From a virus: 64,000 bases of DNA. The position numbers and the translations under genes are program-made. The notes beneath the pieces were generated by a model. It made no database searches. It worked only from the letters and a program-made list of their open reading frames with translations, and was not told the origin of the DNA. Location of the stretch: IMG/VR virus record IMGVR_UViG_3300037141_000279, positions 32,296 to 96,295 of that record; one strand, given 5' to 3'. Of the stretch, positions 41,999 through 49,348 are shown in pieces (within the stretch, counting starts at the first letter, position 1; every line of letters starts with the position of its first letter).

Positions 41999-42738
41999 CA
42001 GAGCAGCCCCCGAACAATCAACCCGCCAGCAAAACTGGCGACCGACGCCCAGAACCCACGCTTCCTATCTTTCGCTGCTTGCTTGTCGACGCGAACGTCA
42101 CAGGCAGAGTTATCAGCTTTGATGGTGGAGATCAATTCGATTTTGTCAGCAACGATCACTTTATTTGCAGTGTCTAACTCTACTTTGGAATCAGAAGTCA
42201 GTATCTTTTGCGCATCCAACTGACCCTGGAGGTTCGGAATATCACTCTGCGCCTGCTGCAATAAATCCAGGTCCGTGACGACAATCCGCGTGAGCGGTAA
42301 CGTCATCGTGACAAGGTCGTTACTCGTTGTTACGTCGCTCGGGTTGGCTTTCGTTTGCAGAACGAGACGCGCTGCGGCGGCCTTCGCATCGATGGTAGCG
42401 TCAGTCTTAATCTGTTGATCTGTCTGCGCATGCTGCTGCGCCATTTGAGACACGAGGGATTTGATCAAGGTAAGCTGGGCAGCATCGCGGACAAGATTAT
42501 CCGCGTGTTCTTGCTGGAATTGAGCCATCAGCGCGGCCTGCGTGGCGGTGTCAACACCTTCCTTGGCAAGTGTGGCTGCGGCGACCCGCTCGTCGTGCTT
42601 GGTGTTCAGGTATTCAATCAGCGAGATGCCGCCGAAGATGGTGCCTGCGATCACGACAATCGCCAGCAGGGCGACCAGGATGTGACCTTTGATCCAAGCG
42701 ATGTCTTTTTCAATCGCGACAATCGGTGTGTCAGTCAT
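41998..42738 (-). CDS. membrane-anchored coiled-coil protein
   Basis: 246 residues, ATG 42738 with GGAGG upstream. One N-terminal membrane segment (HILVALLAIVVIAGTIFGG, about residues 19-41), a long helical Gln/Ala/Asp-rich region (LMAQFQQEHADNLVRDAAQL, QMAQQHAQTDQQIKTDATID), and a basic-hydrophobic C-terminus (GFWASVASFAGGLIVRGLL). First gene after the promoter at 42759. It could be a spanin-like or partition-like membrane factor; nothing specific is recognised. Confidence 0.6.
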   Translation of the reverse strand: MTDTPIVAIEKDIAWIKGHILVALLAIVVIAGTIFGGISLIEYLNTKHDERVAAATLAKEGVDTATQAALMAQFQQEHADNLVRDAAQLTLIKSLVSQMAQQHAQTDQQIKTDATIDAKAAAARLVLQTKANPSDVTTSNDLVTMTLPLTRIVVTDLDLLQQAQSDIPNLQGQLDAQKILTSDSKVELDTANKVIVADKIELISTIKADNSACDVRVDKQAAKDRKRGFWASVASFAGGLIVRGLL

Positions 42739-42758
42739 AAAGCCTCCAATGCTTCATC

Positions 42759-42787
42759 AGAGTACCAAATTACCGACTTTGTGTCAA
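42759..42787 (-). promoter_or_regulatory. sigma70-type promoter of the recA-side operon
   Basis: Minus strand TTGACA (42782-42787), 17 bp, TACTCT (42759-42764), ahead of the membrane protein (42738), phosphoesterase, RecA and nucleotide genes. Confidence 0.75.
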
Positions 42788-43266
42788 GACTTTTTTAGGC
42801 GCGCTTGCAAATAATCTATCACAGGCAAAAGATTTTCGGGATGACGAGCGGCGTCGAAGAATCGCTCGATGCACCCGAGACCATAGTTGCACTTACCGCA
42901 GAGTATACCGCGGATCGACCACGGCATCGTATCTTTTTTCACGTCCGCAATGGCTGCTGCTTTTGTTTTCGCATGCCGATGAAACAGCGGTTGGCGAAGT
43001 TCGTCATACGATTGCGCACACCACTTACAGCCCACGGCGATCATGGCCGCATTAGTCTCTCGCCACGCTTTCACATAGAAGTGGAAGTGATCTACGCAGG
43101 GATATCCATGCGCGTCGAGGGCACCACCGCAGATTTTGCAGAGGTTGTTTTGTTCGTAGGCTCGACGTTCTCGATCTTCGATGGAGATTCCAAACTTTTT
43201 TCGGAGCCGCTTGTCTTTGGCGATTCGCTTTTCTTCGTCTGTTGCAATCTTTTTTGCTCTCGCCAT
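42784..43266 (-). CDS. endonuclease VII-like homing endonuclease
   Basis: 160 residues, ATG 43266 with GAGGAG upstream. A basic N-terminus (KKIATDEEKRIAKDKRLRKKFG), NNLCKICGGALDAHGYPCVDH and SIRGILCGKCNYGLGCIERF form the endonuclease VII zinc and HNH-type core, split by a longer insertion (residues ~70-120) than in typical members. Its first 174 bp overlap the membrane protein gene in another frame, as if it invaded that gene's 3' end. Confidence 0.85.
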   Translation of the reverse strand: MARAKKIATDEEKRIAKDKRLRKKFGISIEDRERRAYEQNNLCKICGGALDAHGYPCVDHFHFYVKAWRETNAAMIAVGCKWCAQSYDELRQPLFHRHAKTKAAAIADVKKDTMPWSIRGILCGKCNYGLGCIERFFDAARHPENLLPVIDYLQARLKKS

Positions 43267-43397
43267 TTTGCTCGCTCCTCAAATCGTTCTTTCGCCATCC
43301 TGTGAACTTCCCGCTCGTAAAATCGGATAGCCTCGCCCTGGGCGACGATCCACATCAACAGCAGAACGTCAATCACGGACATGATGTGATCGAACAT
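43092..43397 (-). CDS. small membrane protein overlapping an endonuclease gene
   Basis: 101 residues if started at ATG 43397, 7 bases after a promoter -10 box (leaderless). Begins MFDHIMSVIDVLLLMWIVAQ, a short membrane anchor, then a charged coiled coil (FYERE...RFEERAKWREQKRL) and a Ser/Lys/Thr-rich tail. The tail is read out of frame from the endonuclease gene (43092-43266), so it may be an extension acquired on insertion. Spanin-like topology is possible; function unknown. Confidence 0.5.
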   Translation of the reverse strand: MFDHIMSVIDVLLLMWIVAQGEAIRFYEREVHRMAKERFEERAKWREQKRLQQTKKSESPKTSGSEKSLESPSKIENVEPTNKTTSAKSAVVPSTRMDIPA

Positions 43398-43404
43398 AGA
43401 AACC

Positions 43405-43433
43405 ATACTACGCTTTTATTTGGATGCTGTCAA
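43405..43433 (-). promoter_or_regulatory. sigma70-type promoter, leaderless geometry
   Basis: Minus strand TTGACA (43428-43433), 17 bp, TAGTAT (43405-43410), 7 bases before ATG 43397. It directly abuts the stop of the polyvalent protein gene (43416), marking the border between the late and replication transcription units. Confidence 0.75.
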
Positions 43434-46031
43434 GACTGGAGGTTTCATGATGGCGCGAACCTCATCCCCAGATAATTTGCCTCGTGCTGCGATATGGCTG
43501 GACACGTTCTTGATGTGTTGCTGAACCGCAGGATCAGCCAGAAGTGCATCAACCCTCGCTTTGCCTTCGGCAAGTGTTTGATTGTTCTGCAGCATTGGGT
43601 CCACCCCATGCACGCCTCCAGTTGCAAGGCGTTGGATGCCCTGCCACATGGCACTGGGTGCACCGCCGAGAACCTGTTTCCGCTCGGCAAGGTCGCCGCT
43701 CGCGTGTTTCGATGTCGTGCCTCCTGGTTCCATCATACCGCCCGCGAGGGACGTGGCAACCATGTTGCGAACTTCATCAGGGGCTAGTTGCCCAACCGTA
43801 GTCTTGCCTGCAGGGGGCTGAATGTCGGTGACGCCGCCGCCTGTCGTTAATCCTGTTGAATTGACGGACCCAGGTTCCAGCATTTCACTGACGACCGAGT
43901 GCGCCGCCTCATGTTCGGCTGCCGCCGCGCGTGTGGCAGGATCGCTCATGTTGTCATGCCCGCTCTGCTTCAGTTTCTTCGGGATCGGAGCCTTCGCGGA
44001 TGTTTCTGACTCTTTCAAATTGGAGATTGGATGCCAATTATTATCTTCTCCCAGAATCTCTATTGCTTCAGGTTGAATCACCTTTTTCGTATAGACATCC
44101 CCCGTAGATTCGGTTTTGAAGTGAATGTCGGGTTTGGTCCTAATCAAAACGGGTTTGCCTTCCTCTGGAGCAAATTGCCACGTATGTTCTGCAGTTTTTG
44201 TGAAATAGTTTCGTTTTTCCCTTGTCCCATCAGGCCAAGTGTATTGGTCTGTAAACTCCGATGGACCATGTTTTTTGAGCCCATCAGACGCGATATCATA
44301 GGCTCGGTCTTCATTCGTAGCGTGATATACATACCCTTCATCTGATGGTTCAGATTTAGTGACTTTCTTTAAGGCTAACGGTGTGATTTCTTTCGGAGCC
44401 TCTGCGGGCTTTACTTGTTCGAGTTGTGTTATCCCTTTCGTTGGACTGCCGTGATACATTACCGATGCAGCTTGTGCTGCGGACTTTGCTTGGTCGGGAT
44501 GCACGCCGATTTCTTTCGCCATGTCGTCGATATGGCGTGGAGACACCATTTCTTGATAGACAGACTTGGAATCTGATGGTTTATCTGCCGTTTCTAATAA
44601 CAGGCTCCCGCGACTCTTCATTCCTTGCCCGACCGCTTGTTTCAAGGCGTCAACCTGATTGGGGGTAATACCATCTTTAGGTACCTTTATACTAAGTGTT
44701 TTTCCTGACGCATCGGTAGTCGGACGAATATTCATCACACCTGTGTCATTTGAAAATGCAACCCGATTGTCGGGAATCCGCATTGTGGGGCGATCTGGAT
44801 TCGCGCGTTCAATTGTCCTATCATGGTCCGCCCCCGCAGGCAAGCGAACGAACTTTCCGTCAGGGGTCACGAAATGTGCCGCATCGGTCGCCTGCGATGC
44901 GTCTCGGTGAACCGTCACGCCTGGGAGGTCCATGACCTTTTGCAGATCGGGATGGTACGGCTCGGCAGGTGCCGCTGGTGCTGCAGGCTGTTCGGGAGTT
45001 TTCCCGACAAACTTACCACCTACGGATGCGAATGCTTCAGGTTCTGATGTAGGTTTGGTAGTATCGATAGGCACATATGCCTTGATTGTTGGTTCTCCGC
45101 GTAATTGCGCTGCAGCTAATCGATGATTGCCGTCTCGAATTCGTCCATCGCCGTCTAAAACTATCGCGGGAAGCTGTCCTTTTTTATCCGCGTATTTTTT
45201 CGCTAATTTCGGGTCGTAGTCATCGCCTGCTTCTAAACTCGCAGTCGGGACATCAGTCAAGCGATAATTCCCGCCTGAGTCTAGACCAACCCGTTGATGC
45301 GCCTCGGCTCGGCTAATTTTTTCTGATGTTGTATTTTGAAGATGCGTAACGACATCTTCTCCGCTCACAGTGTCTGCGGCTTTCGCTTTGGGTGTTGCGG
45401 AGCGGCGGGTCTTGCCGCCGAGTTTTGCAAAGCCTGCTTCGAGGCCGCCCTCGGGCGCAGTCGCTGTGACGGCTTGATGAATGCCTTCGCCTGTATCTTC
45501 CATCACATGTTTGGCGAGTTCTCCTGTGCGTGATACAACTTTTTCAGCGCCTGCCTTGGCGGCTTCGCCGAGCGGTTCCGATATTTTGTCGCCTGCCTTT
45601 ATCGCGAGGAGGTTCCCCACGACGGTGCCTGCCGCGCCCGCAATATCGCCTGAACCCGCCTGCTTACCTGTCTCTTCCGCCACTTGCGCGGCGTACGGAC
45701 CAACGAGGGGGATTCCTTCTGCGATTGAATATCCAATACTCTCGGCAGGAGTTTTGGCTGTGCGCGCCTTCATCTCCATGGCGGCTGCAGGATCAATAAC
45801 CAACTTGTGAGCGATGTCTTTAATTTTTTTTACTTCGGTGTCGCCTTCGGGGAACAAAATCTCTTTGCCCATGCCCGCTGCACCTTTAGCGGCGTTGACG
45901 ACGGCTGTAGCGGCATTATGGATGAATCGTTCGGGTGCGGATGGCTCATCCCAAGAACCACCTGCACCGCCAGTGTTACCTGGGGGTGCGGCGGCGGGAG
46001 TCGCTGGTGTCGGTATCGGTTCGTCTGCCAC
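43416..46031 (-). CDS. polyvalent protein: ParB-like, ART-like and metallopeptidase-like domains
   Basis: 871 residues, GTG 46031 with AGAGG upstream. Pro/Ala-rich N-terminus; residues ~100-150 are Gly/Ala-rich and membrane-active-looking (YSIAEGIPLVGPYAAQ, AGTVVGNLLAIKAG). Residues ~262-322 are ParB/Srx-fold-like (AIVLDGDGRIRDGNHRLAA). Residues ~566-665 resemble an ART-type polyvalent unit (EGYVYHATN, RNYFTKTAEHTWQFAPEEG, EAIEILGEDNNWHP). Residues 707-711 are HEAAH, a zinc metallopeptidase site, followed by VRNMVATSLAGGMMEPGG. Such mosaic proteins are thought to be packaged and injected to counter host defences. Domain names are by pattern. Confidence 0.75.
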   Translation of the reverse strand: MADEPIPTPATPAAAPPGNTGGAGGSWDEPSAPERFIHNAATAVVNAAKGAAGMGKEILFPEGDTEVKKIKDIAHKLVIDPAAAMEMKARTAKTPAESIGYSIAEGIPLVGPYAAQVAEETGKQAGSGDIAGAAGTVVGNLLAIKAGDKISEPLGEAAKAGAEKVVSRTGELAKHVMEDTGEGIHQAVTATAPEGGLEAGFAKLGGKTRRSATPKAKAADTVSGEDVVTHLQNTTSEKISRAEAHQRVGLDSGGNYRLTDVPTASLEAGDDYDPKLAKKYADKKGQLPAIVLDGDGRIRDGNHRLAAAQLRGEPTIKAYVPIDTTKPTSEPEAFASVGGKFVGKTPEQPAAPAAPAEPYHPDLQKVMDLPGVTVHRDASQATDAAHFVTPDGKFVRLPAGADHDRTIERANPDRPTMRIPDNRVAFSNDTGVMNIRPTTDASGKTLSIKVPKDGITPNQVDALKQAVGQGMKSRGSLLLETADKPSDSKSVYQEMVSPRHIDDMAKEIGVHPDQAKSAAQAASVMYHGSPTKGITQLEQVKPAEAPKEITPLALKKVTKSEPSDEGYVYHATNEDRAYDIASDGLKKHGPSEFTDQYTWPDGTREKRNYFTKTAEHTWQFAPEEGKPVLIRTKPDIHFKTESTGDVYTKKVIQPEAIEILGEDNNWHPISNLKESETSAKAPIPKKLKQSGHDNMSDPATRAAAAEHEAAHSVVSEMLEPGSVNSTGLTTGGGVTDIQPPAGKTTVGQLAPDEVRNMVATSLAGGMMEPGGTTSKHASGDLAERKQVLGGAPSAMWQGIQRLATGGVHGVDPMLQNNQTLAEGKARVDALLADPAVQQHIKNVSSHIAARGKLSGDEVRAIMKPPVLTASK

Positions 46032-46045
46032 AGAGCCTCTTCGAA

Positions 46046-46606
46046 TTAAGGATTCAACACATGAAGATTCGGATCAATTTTCTGAGCGTCCGCAATTCGT
46101 TCTCTCGGAATGTCGTGAATGCCTCCGTCAGAAGCCAAAATGCGGTGCATTGATTCATCAATCGGCGGCAGATGGGGCTGCCCGTCCAATCGTGGCGCTA
46201 GGGGCGTCGCTGGAGCCTTGGGGGTCTTCGTACCCTTGTCAGAACCGTTCGTCGCTCCTGCGGCTTCCTGAGGCGCTTTTTCAGGGGCTGTGAACGCCTT
46301 AAGCAGATTTGGGTGCGCTTCTGCGATTTCTCGTTTTTGGGGGTCAAGTTGGGCAATGTGGTCAACAGCAGAGGTGACTTTGTCCGCAGTCGCAGGAACA
46401 GGCATAGATGCCTGCTTCGCCTGGAAGAGACGATGCTTCGTGTCGTCGGGAACCGCCATCGGTGCCAGCTTCTGCACCAGTTCATTCGGGCTCTTAGACC
46501 CATGAAACGCGTCCCACAAATCAGCCCGGTGTTCATCTGTCAGGGCAGGATCGCCAGCTAGGACAGGTGCGGCGTGATCCATAAACGGTGAAGATGGTGT
46601 CGACAT
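46046..46606 (-). CDS. Pro/Ala-rich phage protein, possibly virion-associated
   Basis: 186 residues, ATG 46606 overlapping the previous stop (TAATG). A helical N-terminal domain (LTDEHRADLWDAFHGS, NELVQKLAPMAVPDDTKHRL) is followed by a Pro/Ala/Lys-rich linker and a C-terminal segment (MHRILASDGGIHDIPRERI). It directly precedes the polyvalent protein gene, and may be its virion partner or another injected protein. Function unknown. Confidence 0.6.
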   Translation of the reverse strand: MSTPSSPFMDHAAPVLAGDPALTDEHRADLWDAFHGSKSPNELVQKLAPMAVPDDTKHRLFQAKQASMPVPATADKVTSAVDHIAQLDPQKREIAEAHPNLLKAFTAPEKAPQEAAGATNGSDKGTKTPKAPATPLAPRLDGQPHLPPIDESMHRILASDGGIHDIPRERIADAQKIDPNLHVLNP

Positions 46607-47247
46607 TAGCTCACTCCTAGTTCTGTTTCGATTTTGCCCAGCAAAACTTCAAAACTGCATTCCCCTTTTTCGTCTAGGTACACCCCGACTATGCCACCAG
46701 GAGAACAAGCTTCTTTCACGTTGTCAAGACCCATTAACGCTTTGATCACGGAGTTGTGGATAAAGCAAGCGGTCGGCAAGCCATGATATGGAGCCAGCAG
46801 GTATTGAAAAACCACCTGCACGCGAGCCTTTAGTTGGTTGCGGCTCTCGCCGCCTGGAATGACCAAGTCAGGATCGTCCATATATTTTTGGAAATCCGCA
46901 AGTCGCTCGGGGGTTTTTTCCTTGCCCGTAAAGTCGGAGACAAACCATGGTCGGAGACTTGAATCGCACGCCATGTACGGGCTGCACACGCAGCCAGTTT
47001 CCATGAGGTACTGTGCGGTGTGCATGGTGCGAGGGACATCGGAGGAAATGACACGACCGATGCGTTCAAAGGATAGCCACTGTGCGGCTTTCTCTGCCTG
47101 CTGCCGACCTTCTTCGGAGAGGTCGAGGTCTCCCCACGAATCCCACACCGACATGTCGGTCAGTTCGCCGTGACGGATCAGCCAGCCAATCAATTCACGA
47201 GACGGGGTCAGGTTTATTGGATTGACCGCCTGATTTTCATTCCACAT
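46606..47247 (-). CDS. histidine phosphatase (phosphoglycerate mutase-like)
   Basis: 213 residues; ATG 47247 is chosen (GAGG upstream) because codons further up fall inside a tRNA gene. Catalytic motif LIGWLIRHGELTDM (RHG), SSDVPRTMHTAQYL, GGESRNQLKARV and FIHNSVIKAL (second His) define a complete phosphohistidine-type active site. These enzymes remove phosphate from sugars, nucleotides or proteins. It follows the tRNA-Thr gene and leads the unit with the polyvalent protein. A role in host takeover or nucleotide metabolism is possible. Confidence 0.85.
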   Translation of the reverse strand: MWNENQAVNPINLTPSRELIGWLIRHGELTDMSVWDSWGDLDLSEEGRQQAEKAAQWLSFERIGRVISSDVPRTMHTAQYLMETGCVCSPYMACDSSLRPWFVSDFTGKEKTPERLADFQKYMDDPDLVIPGGESRNQLKARVQVVFQYLLAPYHGLPTACFIHNSVIKALMGLDNVKEACSPGGIVGVYLDEKGECSFEVLLGKIETELGVS

Positions 47248-47261
47248 TTCATTCCTCAATT

Positions 47262-47335
47262 TGGAGCCCAATCGACGAATCGAACGCCAGTCTCGGAGGT
47301 ACAGGCTCCGCGTCCTGCCACTGAACGAATCGGGC
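47262..47335 (-). tRNA. tRNA-Thr (TGT)
   Basis: Cloverleaf on the minus strand: acceptor GCCCGAT/ATTGGGC, D-stem GTTC/GGAC, anticodon stem CGGAG/CTCCG with loop CCTGTAC (anticodon TGT), T-arm TGGCG-TTCGATT-CGTCG, encoded CCA. Position 33 is C instead of the nearly invariant T. Confidence 0.8.
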
Positions 47336-47343
47336 TCAAACTC

Positions 47344-47372
47344 ATCATACCGCGCGCCGCGCGCGCTGTCAA
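47344..47372 (-). promoter_or_regulatory. sigma70-type promoter before tRNA-Thr
   Basis: Minus strand TTGACA (47367-47372), a 17-bp spacer made only of G and C, TATGAT (47344-47349). The expected start is at the 5' end of tRNA-Thr, so it would drive that tRNA and the phosphatase and polyvalent protein genes. Confidence 0.75.
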
Positions 47373-47380
47373 TCAAAATA

Positions 47381-47454
47381 TGGAGCGAGACCTGGGGTTT
47401 GAACCCAGGCTTTCAGTTTGGAAGACTGACGTGCAGCCGCTACACTAGTCCCGC
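47381..47454 (-). tRNA. tRNA-Gly (TCC)
   Basis: Acceptor GCGGGAC/GTCTCGC, D-stem GTGT/GCAC, anticodon stem TCAGT/ACTGA with loop CTTCCAA (anticodon TCC), T-arm CTGGG-TTCAAAC-CCCAG, discriminator T and encoded CCA. Confidence 0.9.
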
Positions 47455-47464
47455 TTAGAAAATT

Positions 47465-47541
47465 TGGTTGCGAGGGCTGGATTTGAACCAGCGACCTGTT
47501 GCTTATGAGGCAACCGAGCTACCAGACTGCTCCACCTCGCA
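47465..47541 (-). tRNA. tRNA-Met (CAT)
   Basis: Acceptor TGCGAGG/CCTCGCA, D-arm GGAGCAGTCTGGTAGCTC (as in bacterial initiator tRNA), anticodon stem GTTGC/GCAAC with loop CTCATAA, T-arm CTGG-TTCAAAT-CCAG, encoded ACCA. It has a paired 1-72 position, so elongator use is likely despite the initiator-like D-arm. Confidence 0.92.
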
Positions 47542-47587
47542 CCAGTTTGGTCGGAACCCTGCGTGAAACTTACCCGACCATGATATT

Positions 47588-47935
47588 TTAGTACTTCAAT
47601 TTATAAGATTCAAGCAGTCCAGCGGCACCCTCTTGCTTGATAATCTCCCACCAACCTAACATCAAATTGCAGCGAGAGCAAATCCAGCCGCGTCGTAAAC
47701 CTGTCTTATGGTTATGATCCTGACGAAGCTGCAGAATTCGTAAACAAATCTCACAAGGGGCCTTTTTCGTCTCTCCAGTGGCGTTTAACACGCCTCGCGC
47801 TGTTCGGCGGCGCTTGCGCCGACCATCTGGATTACTCTTCCTCCAGTCCTTAGTGCGTTGAATACATAAGGTCTGGTGTGCAACGTACCACTCATGCTTC
47901 TTAACTTTGTCGTGCTCGGTCGGTACTCGTTTCAT
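47588..47935 (-). CDS. endonuclease VII-like homing endonuclease in the tRNA cluster
   Basis: 115 residues, ATG 47935. A very basic N-terminus (KVKKHEWYVAHQ, DGRRKRRRTARG) is followed by a compact core: APCEICLRILQLRQDHNHKTG, LRRGWICSRCNLMLGWWE. The CxxC...DHxHxT...CxxCN pattern marks endonuclease VII relatives. No ribosome binding site; a promoter ends 6 bases before the ATG. Inserted between tRNA-Ala and tRNA-Met. Confidence 0.85.
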   Translation of the reverse strand: MKRVPTEHDKVKKHEWYVAHQTLCIQRTKDWRKSNPDGRRKRRRTARGVLNATGETKKAPCEICLRILQLRQDHNHKTGLRRGWICSRCNLMLGWWEIIKQEGAAGLLESYKLKY

Positions 47936-47941
47936 AACCCC

Positions 47942-47970
47942 ATCATAACCTCTTTCAGGGGGATTTGCAA
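47942..47970 (-). promoter_or_regulatory. leaderless promoter of the endonuclease in the tRNA cluster
   Basis: Minus strand TTGCAA (47965-47970), 17 bp, TATGAT (47942-47947), then 6 bases to ATG 47935. The rest of the gap up to the tRNA at 48119 holds only a small hairpin (GGTGT-AAA-ACACC, near 48035) and no gene I can support. Confidence 0.65.
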
Positions 47971-48118
47971 CAAAATAGTGATGGTCTGCGCGACGGCCCG
48001 GTTACCGAAACCTATTCTTGCCGCCGCGCGCCATCCGTGGTGTTTTACACCGTTGACCTGGGGAAAGCCGTCCGTTACCACCATCGGCACATTTCGGATT
48101 CACGACCCAGTTCAAATT

Positions 48119-48192
48119 TGGTGGACATGGCGAGAATCGGACTCGCATCCCCTGCTTGCAAAGCAGGTCGTCTCCCGTTGACATACACGCCC
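48119..48192 (-). tRNA. tRNA-Ala (TGC)
   Basis: Acceptor GGGCGTG/CATGTCC with two G.T pairs, anticodon stem CCTGC/GCAGG with loop TTTGCAA (anticodon TGC), T-arm GCGAG-TCCGATT-CTCGC, discriminator A and encoded CCA. Confidence 0.88.
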
Positions 48193-48200
48193 GAAATCAT

Positions 48201-48407
48201 TTATATCACAGAATCGTTTTGATGTCCAGTTTGTGTTGCCGCAGCAAGTAAATCCGCAGCGTCGGTCGTGTTCATGCCCGGAGTCGTCCCAGGATTGCCC
48301 GCGATAGGGTTGGACGCAGGCACGGATGCCAGAGGCCAGCCTGGAGTAATCAACGCGGACGCGAGTGACGCGGTTCCTACGCCGATGTTTGGTGTGACTT
48401 TTGCCAT
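48201..48407 (-). CDS. 68-residue late protein, unknown
   Basis: ATG 48407. Ala/Pro/Gly/Thr-rich (ASLASALITPGWPLASVPAS, NPGTTPGMNTTDAADLLAAA) with no Cys. The stop is 8 bp before tRNA-Ala. It lies downstream of the capsid and decoration genes, so a small virion or assembly protein is likely. Confidence 0.55.
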   Translation of the reverse strand: MAKVTPNIGVGTASLASALITPGWPLASVPASNPIAGNPGTTPGMNTTDAADLLAAATQTGHQNDSVI

Positions 48408-48419
48408 GGTTTTGTCCCC

Positions 48420-48626
48420 TTATGTTGTTGCGCGATAGAGCCCTGTGAGGTTCTGACCTGCCACGACTGCAGTCCCAATCTGCGATTGAATCTGCGCGGG
48501 CAGAAGAGACTGGCTGTTCGGAGTCGGCTCAGTTCCAAAAGTTGCCTGCTCTTCAGAAATCAGTACGCCATGAATCTCCGTGCCTTGGGCGTGAAACCCG
48601 CCGACGTTATAAAGTAGTCCTGACAT
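48420..48626 (-). CDS. 68-residue late protein, unknown
   Basis: ATG 48626 with GGGAGG upstream. Sequence MSGLLYNVGGFHAQGTEIHG, VLISEEQATFG, LLPAQIQSQIGTAVVAGQNL. Lies between a terminator-like hairpin and the 68-residue gene at 48407. Possibly a minor head component. No motif recognised. Confidence 0.55.
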   Translation of the reverse strand: MSGLLYNVGGFHAQGTEIHGVLISEEQATFGTEPTPNSQSLLPAQIQSQIGTAVVAGQNLTGLYRATT

Positions 48627-48649
48627 GGTCTTGCCTCCCGAAAATAGAA

Positions 48650-48681
48650 ATGCCCTTGAGAATTGCAAGTCCCAAGGGCAT
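48650..48681 (-). terminator. terminator-like hairpin after the decoration gene
   Basis: Minus strand ATGCCCTT, 16-base loop, AAGGGCAT (8-bp stem), then TTTCTATTTTC. About 40 bp after the stop at 48722; the next gene has its own ribosome binding site. The loop is long, so strength is uncertain. Confidence 0.5.
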
Positions 48682-48721
48682 CTGTTTGGGCTTGCGCCCG
48701 AAGATGATGTTCGAGCCGTTT

Positions 48722-49333
48722 TTACACGAAGTTCAGTGAAAATTCGTTCAGGTTCAGGATGACGCCAGTTTCTGCGGCGCCGAGTGTCGCCGAAAGAACG
48801 AAGTTCAAATCAGCTTCACCGACCAGACCCGCAACCACCGTGGTGGCTGTTTTTGCGGTCGTGGTGGCGTTGGAAATCTGCGCTGTGTACCAGCCATCCA
48901 GTTCGCCGTTCGCGCTCAACTGAACATAAGCATCATACGACCAAGAATCTGATGCGGATGCCACTGTGAGTGCTGCCGTTGCGCCAATCAAGGTCGCGCC
49001 TGCGGTGACGAGGTTGGCAGTTGTGACAACCGTCGACGCCAGCGGGAGGGCCGAAGCCGGAACTTGATACAACCCGATCAGCAACGTGGTTGTGGTCGGG
49101 GTTGCGCCTGTGATAGTCCCAGCGGCGTGAATCCAAATGACCTGACCAGTTCCCGAATACAAGCCCGTGACGCCAGCGGACAGAGGGATAATCCCGCCGC
49201 CAGTCAGAGTCAGCGCGTTGTTGTTCAACGAGAACGGAGTCGCTGTGGTGGTGATAACGGTTCCGCTGAGCGGAGCCAACGTCAATTGCTGGGTGCCGCT
49301 AACTTGCCGACGGATTGTGGATGCGTTAGACAC
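48722..49333 (-). CDS. head decoration-like virion protein
   Basis: 203 residues, ATG 49333. All-beta, Thr/Ala/Val/Leu-rich: LTLAPLSGTVITTTATPFSL, QVIWIHAAGTITGA, WSYDAYVQLSANGELDGWYT, ending VILNLNEFSLNFV. No Cys and no enzyme motif. Its place directly after the major capsid protein (with an endonuclease between) is the usual position of a decoration or head-completion protein. Confidence 0.65.
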   Translation of the reverse strand: MSNASTIRRQVSGTQQLTLAPLSGTVITTTATPFSLNNNALTLTGGGIIPLSAGVTGLYSGTGQVIWIHAAGTITGATPTTTTLLIGLYQVPASALPLASTVVTTANLVTAGATLIGATAALTVASASDSWSYDAYVQLSANGELDGWYTAQISNATTTAKTATTVVAGLVGEADLNFVLSATLGAAETGVILNLNEFSLNFV

Positions 49334-49348
49334 TGTAGTTCTCCCTTT

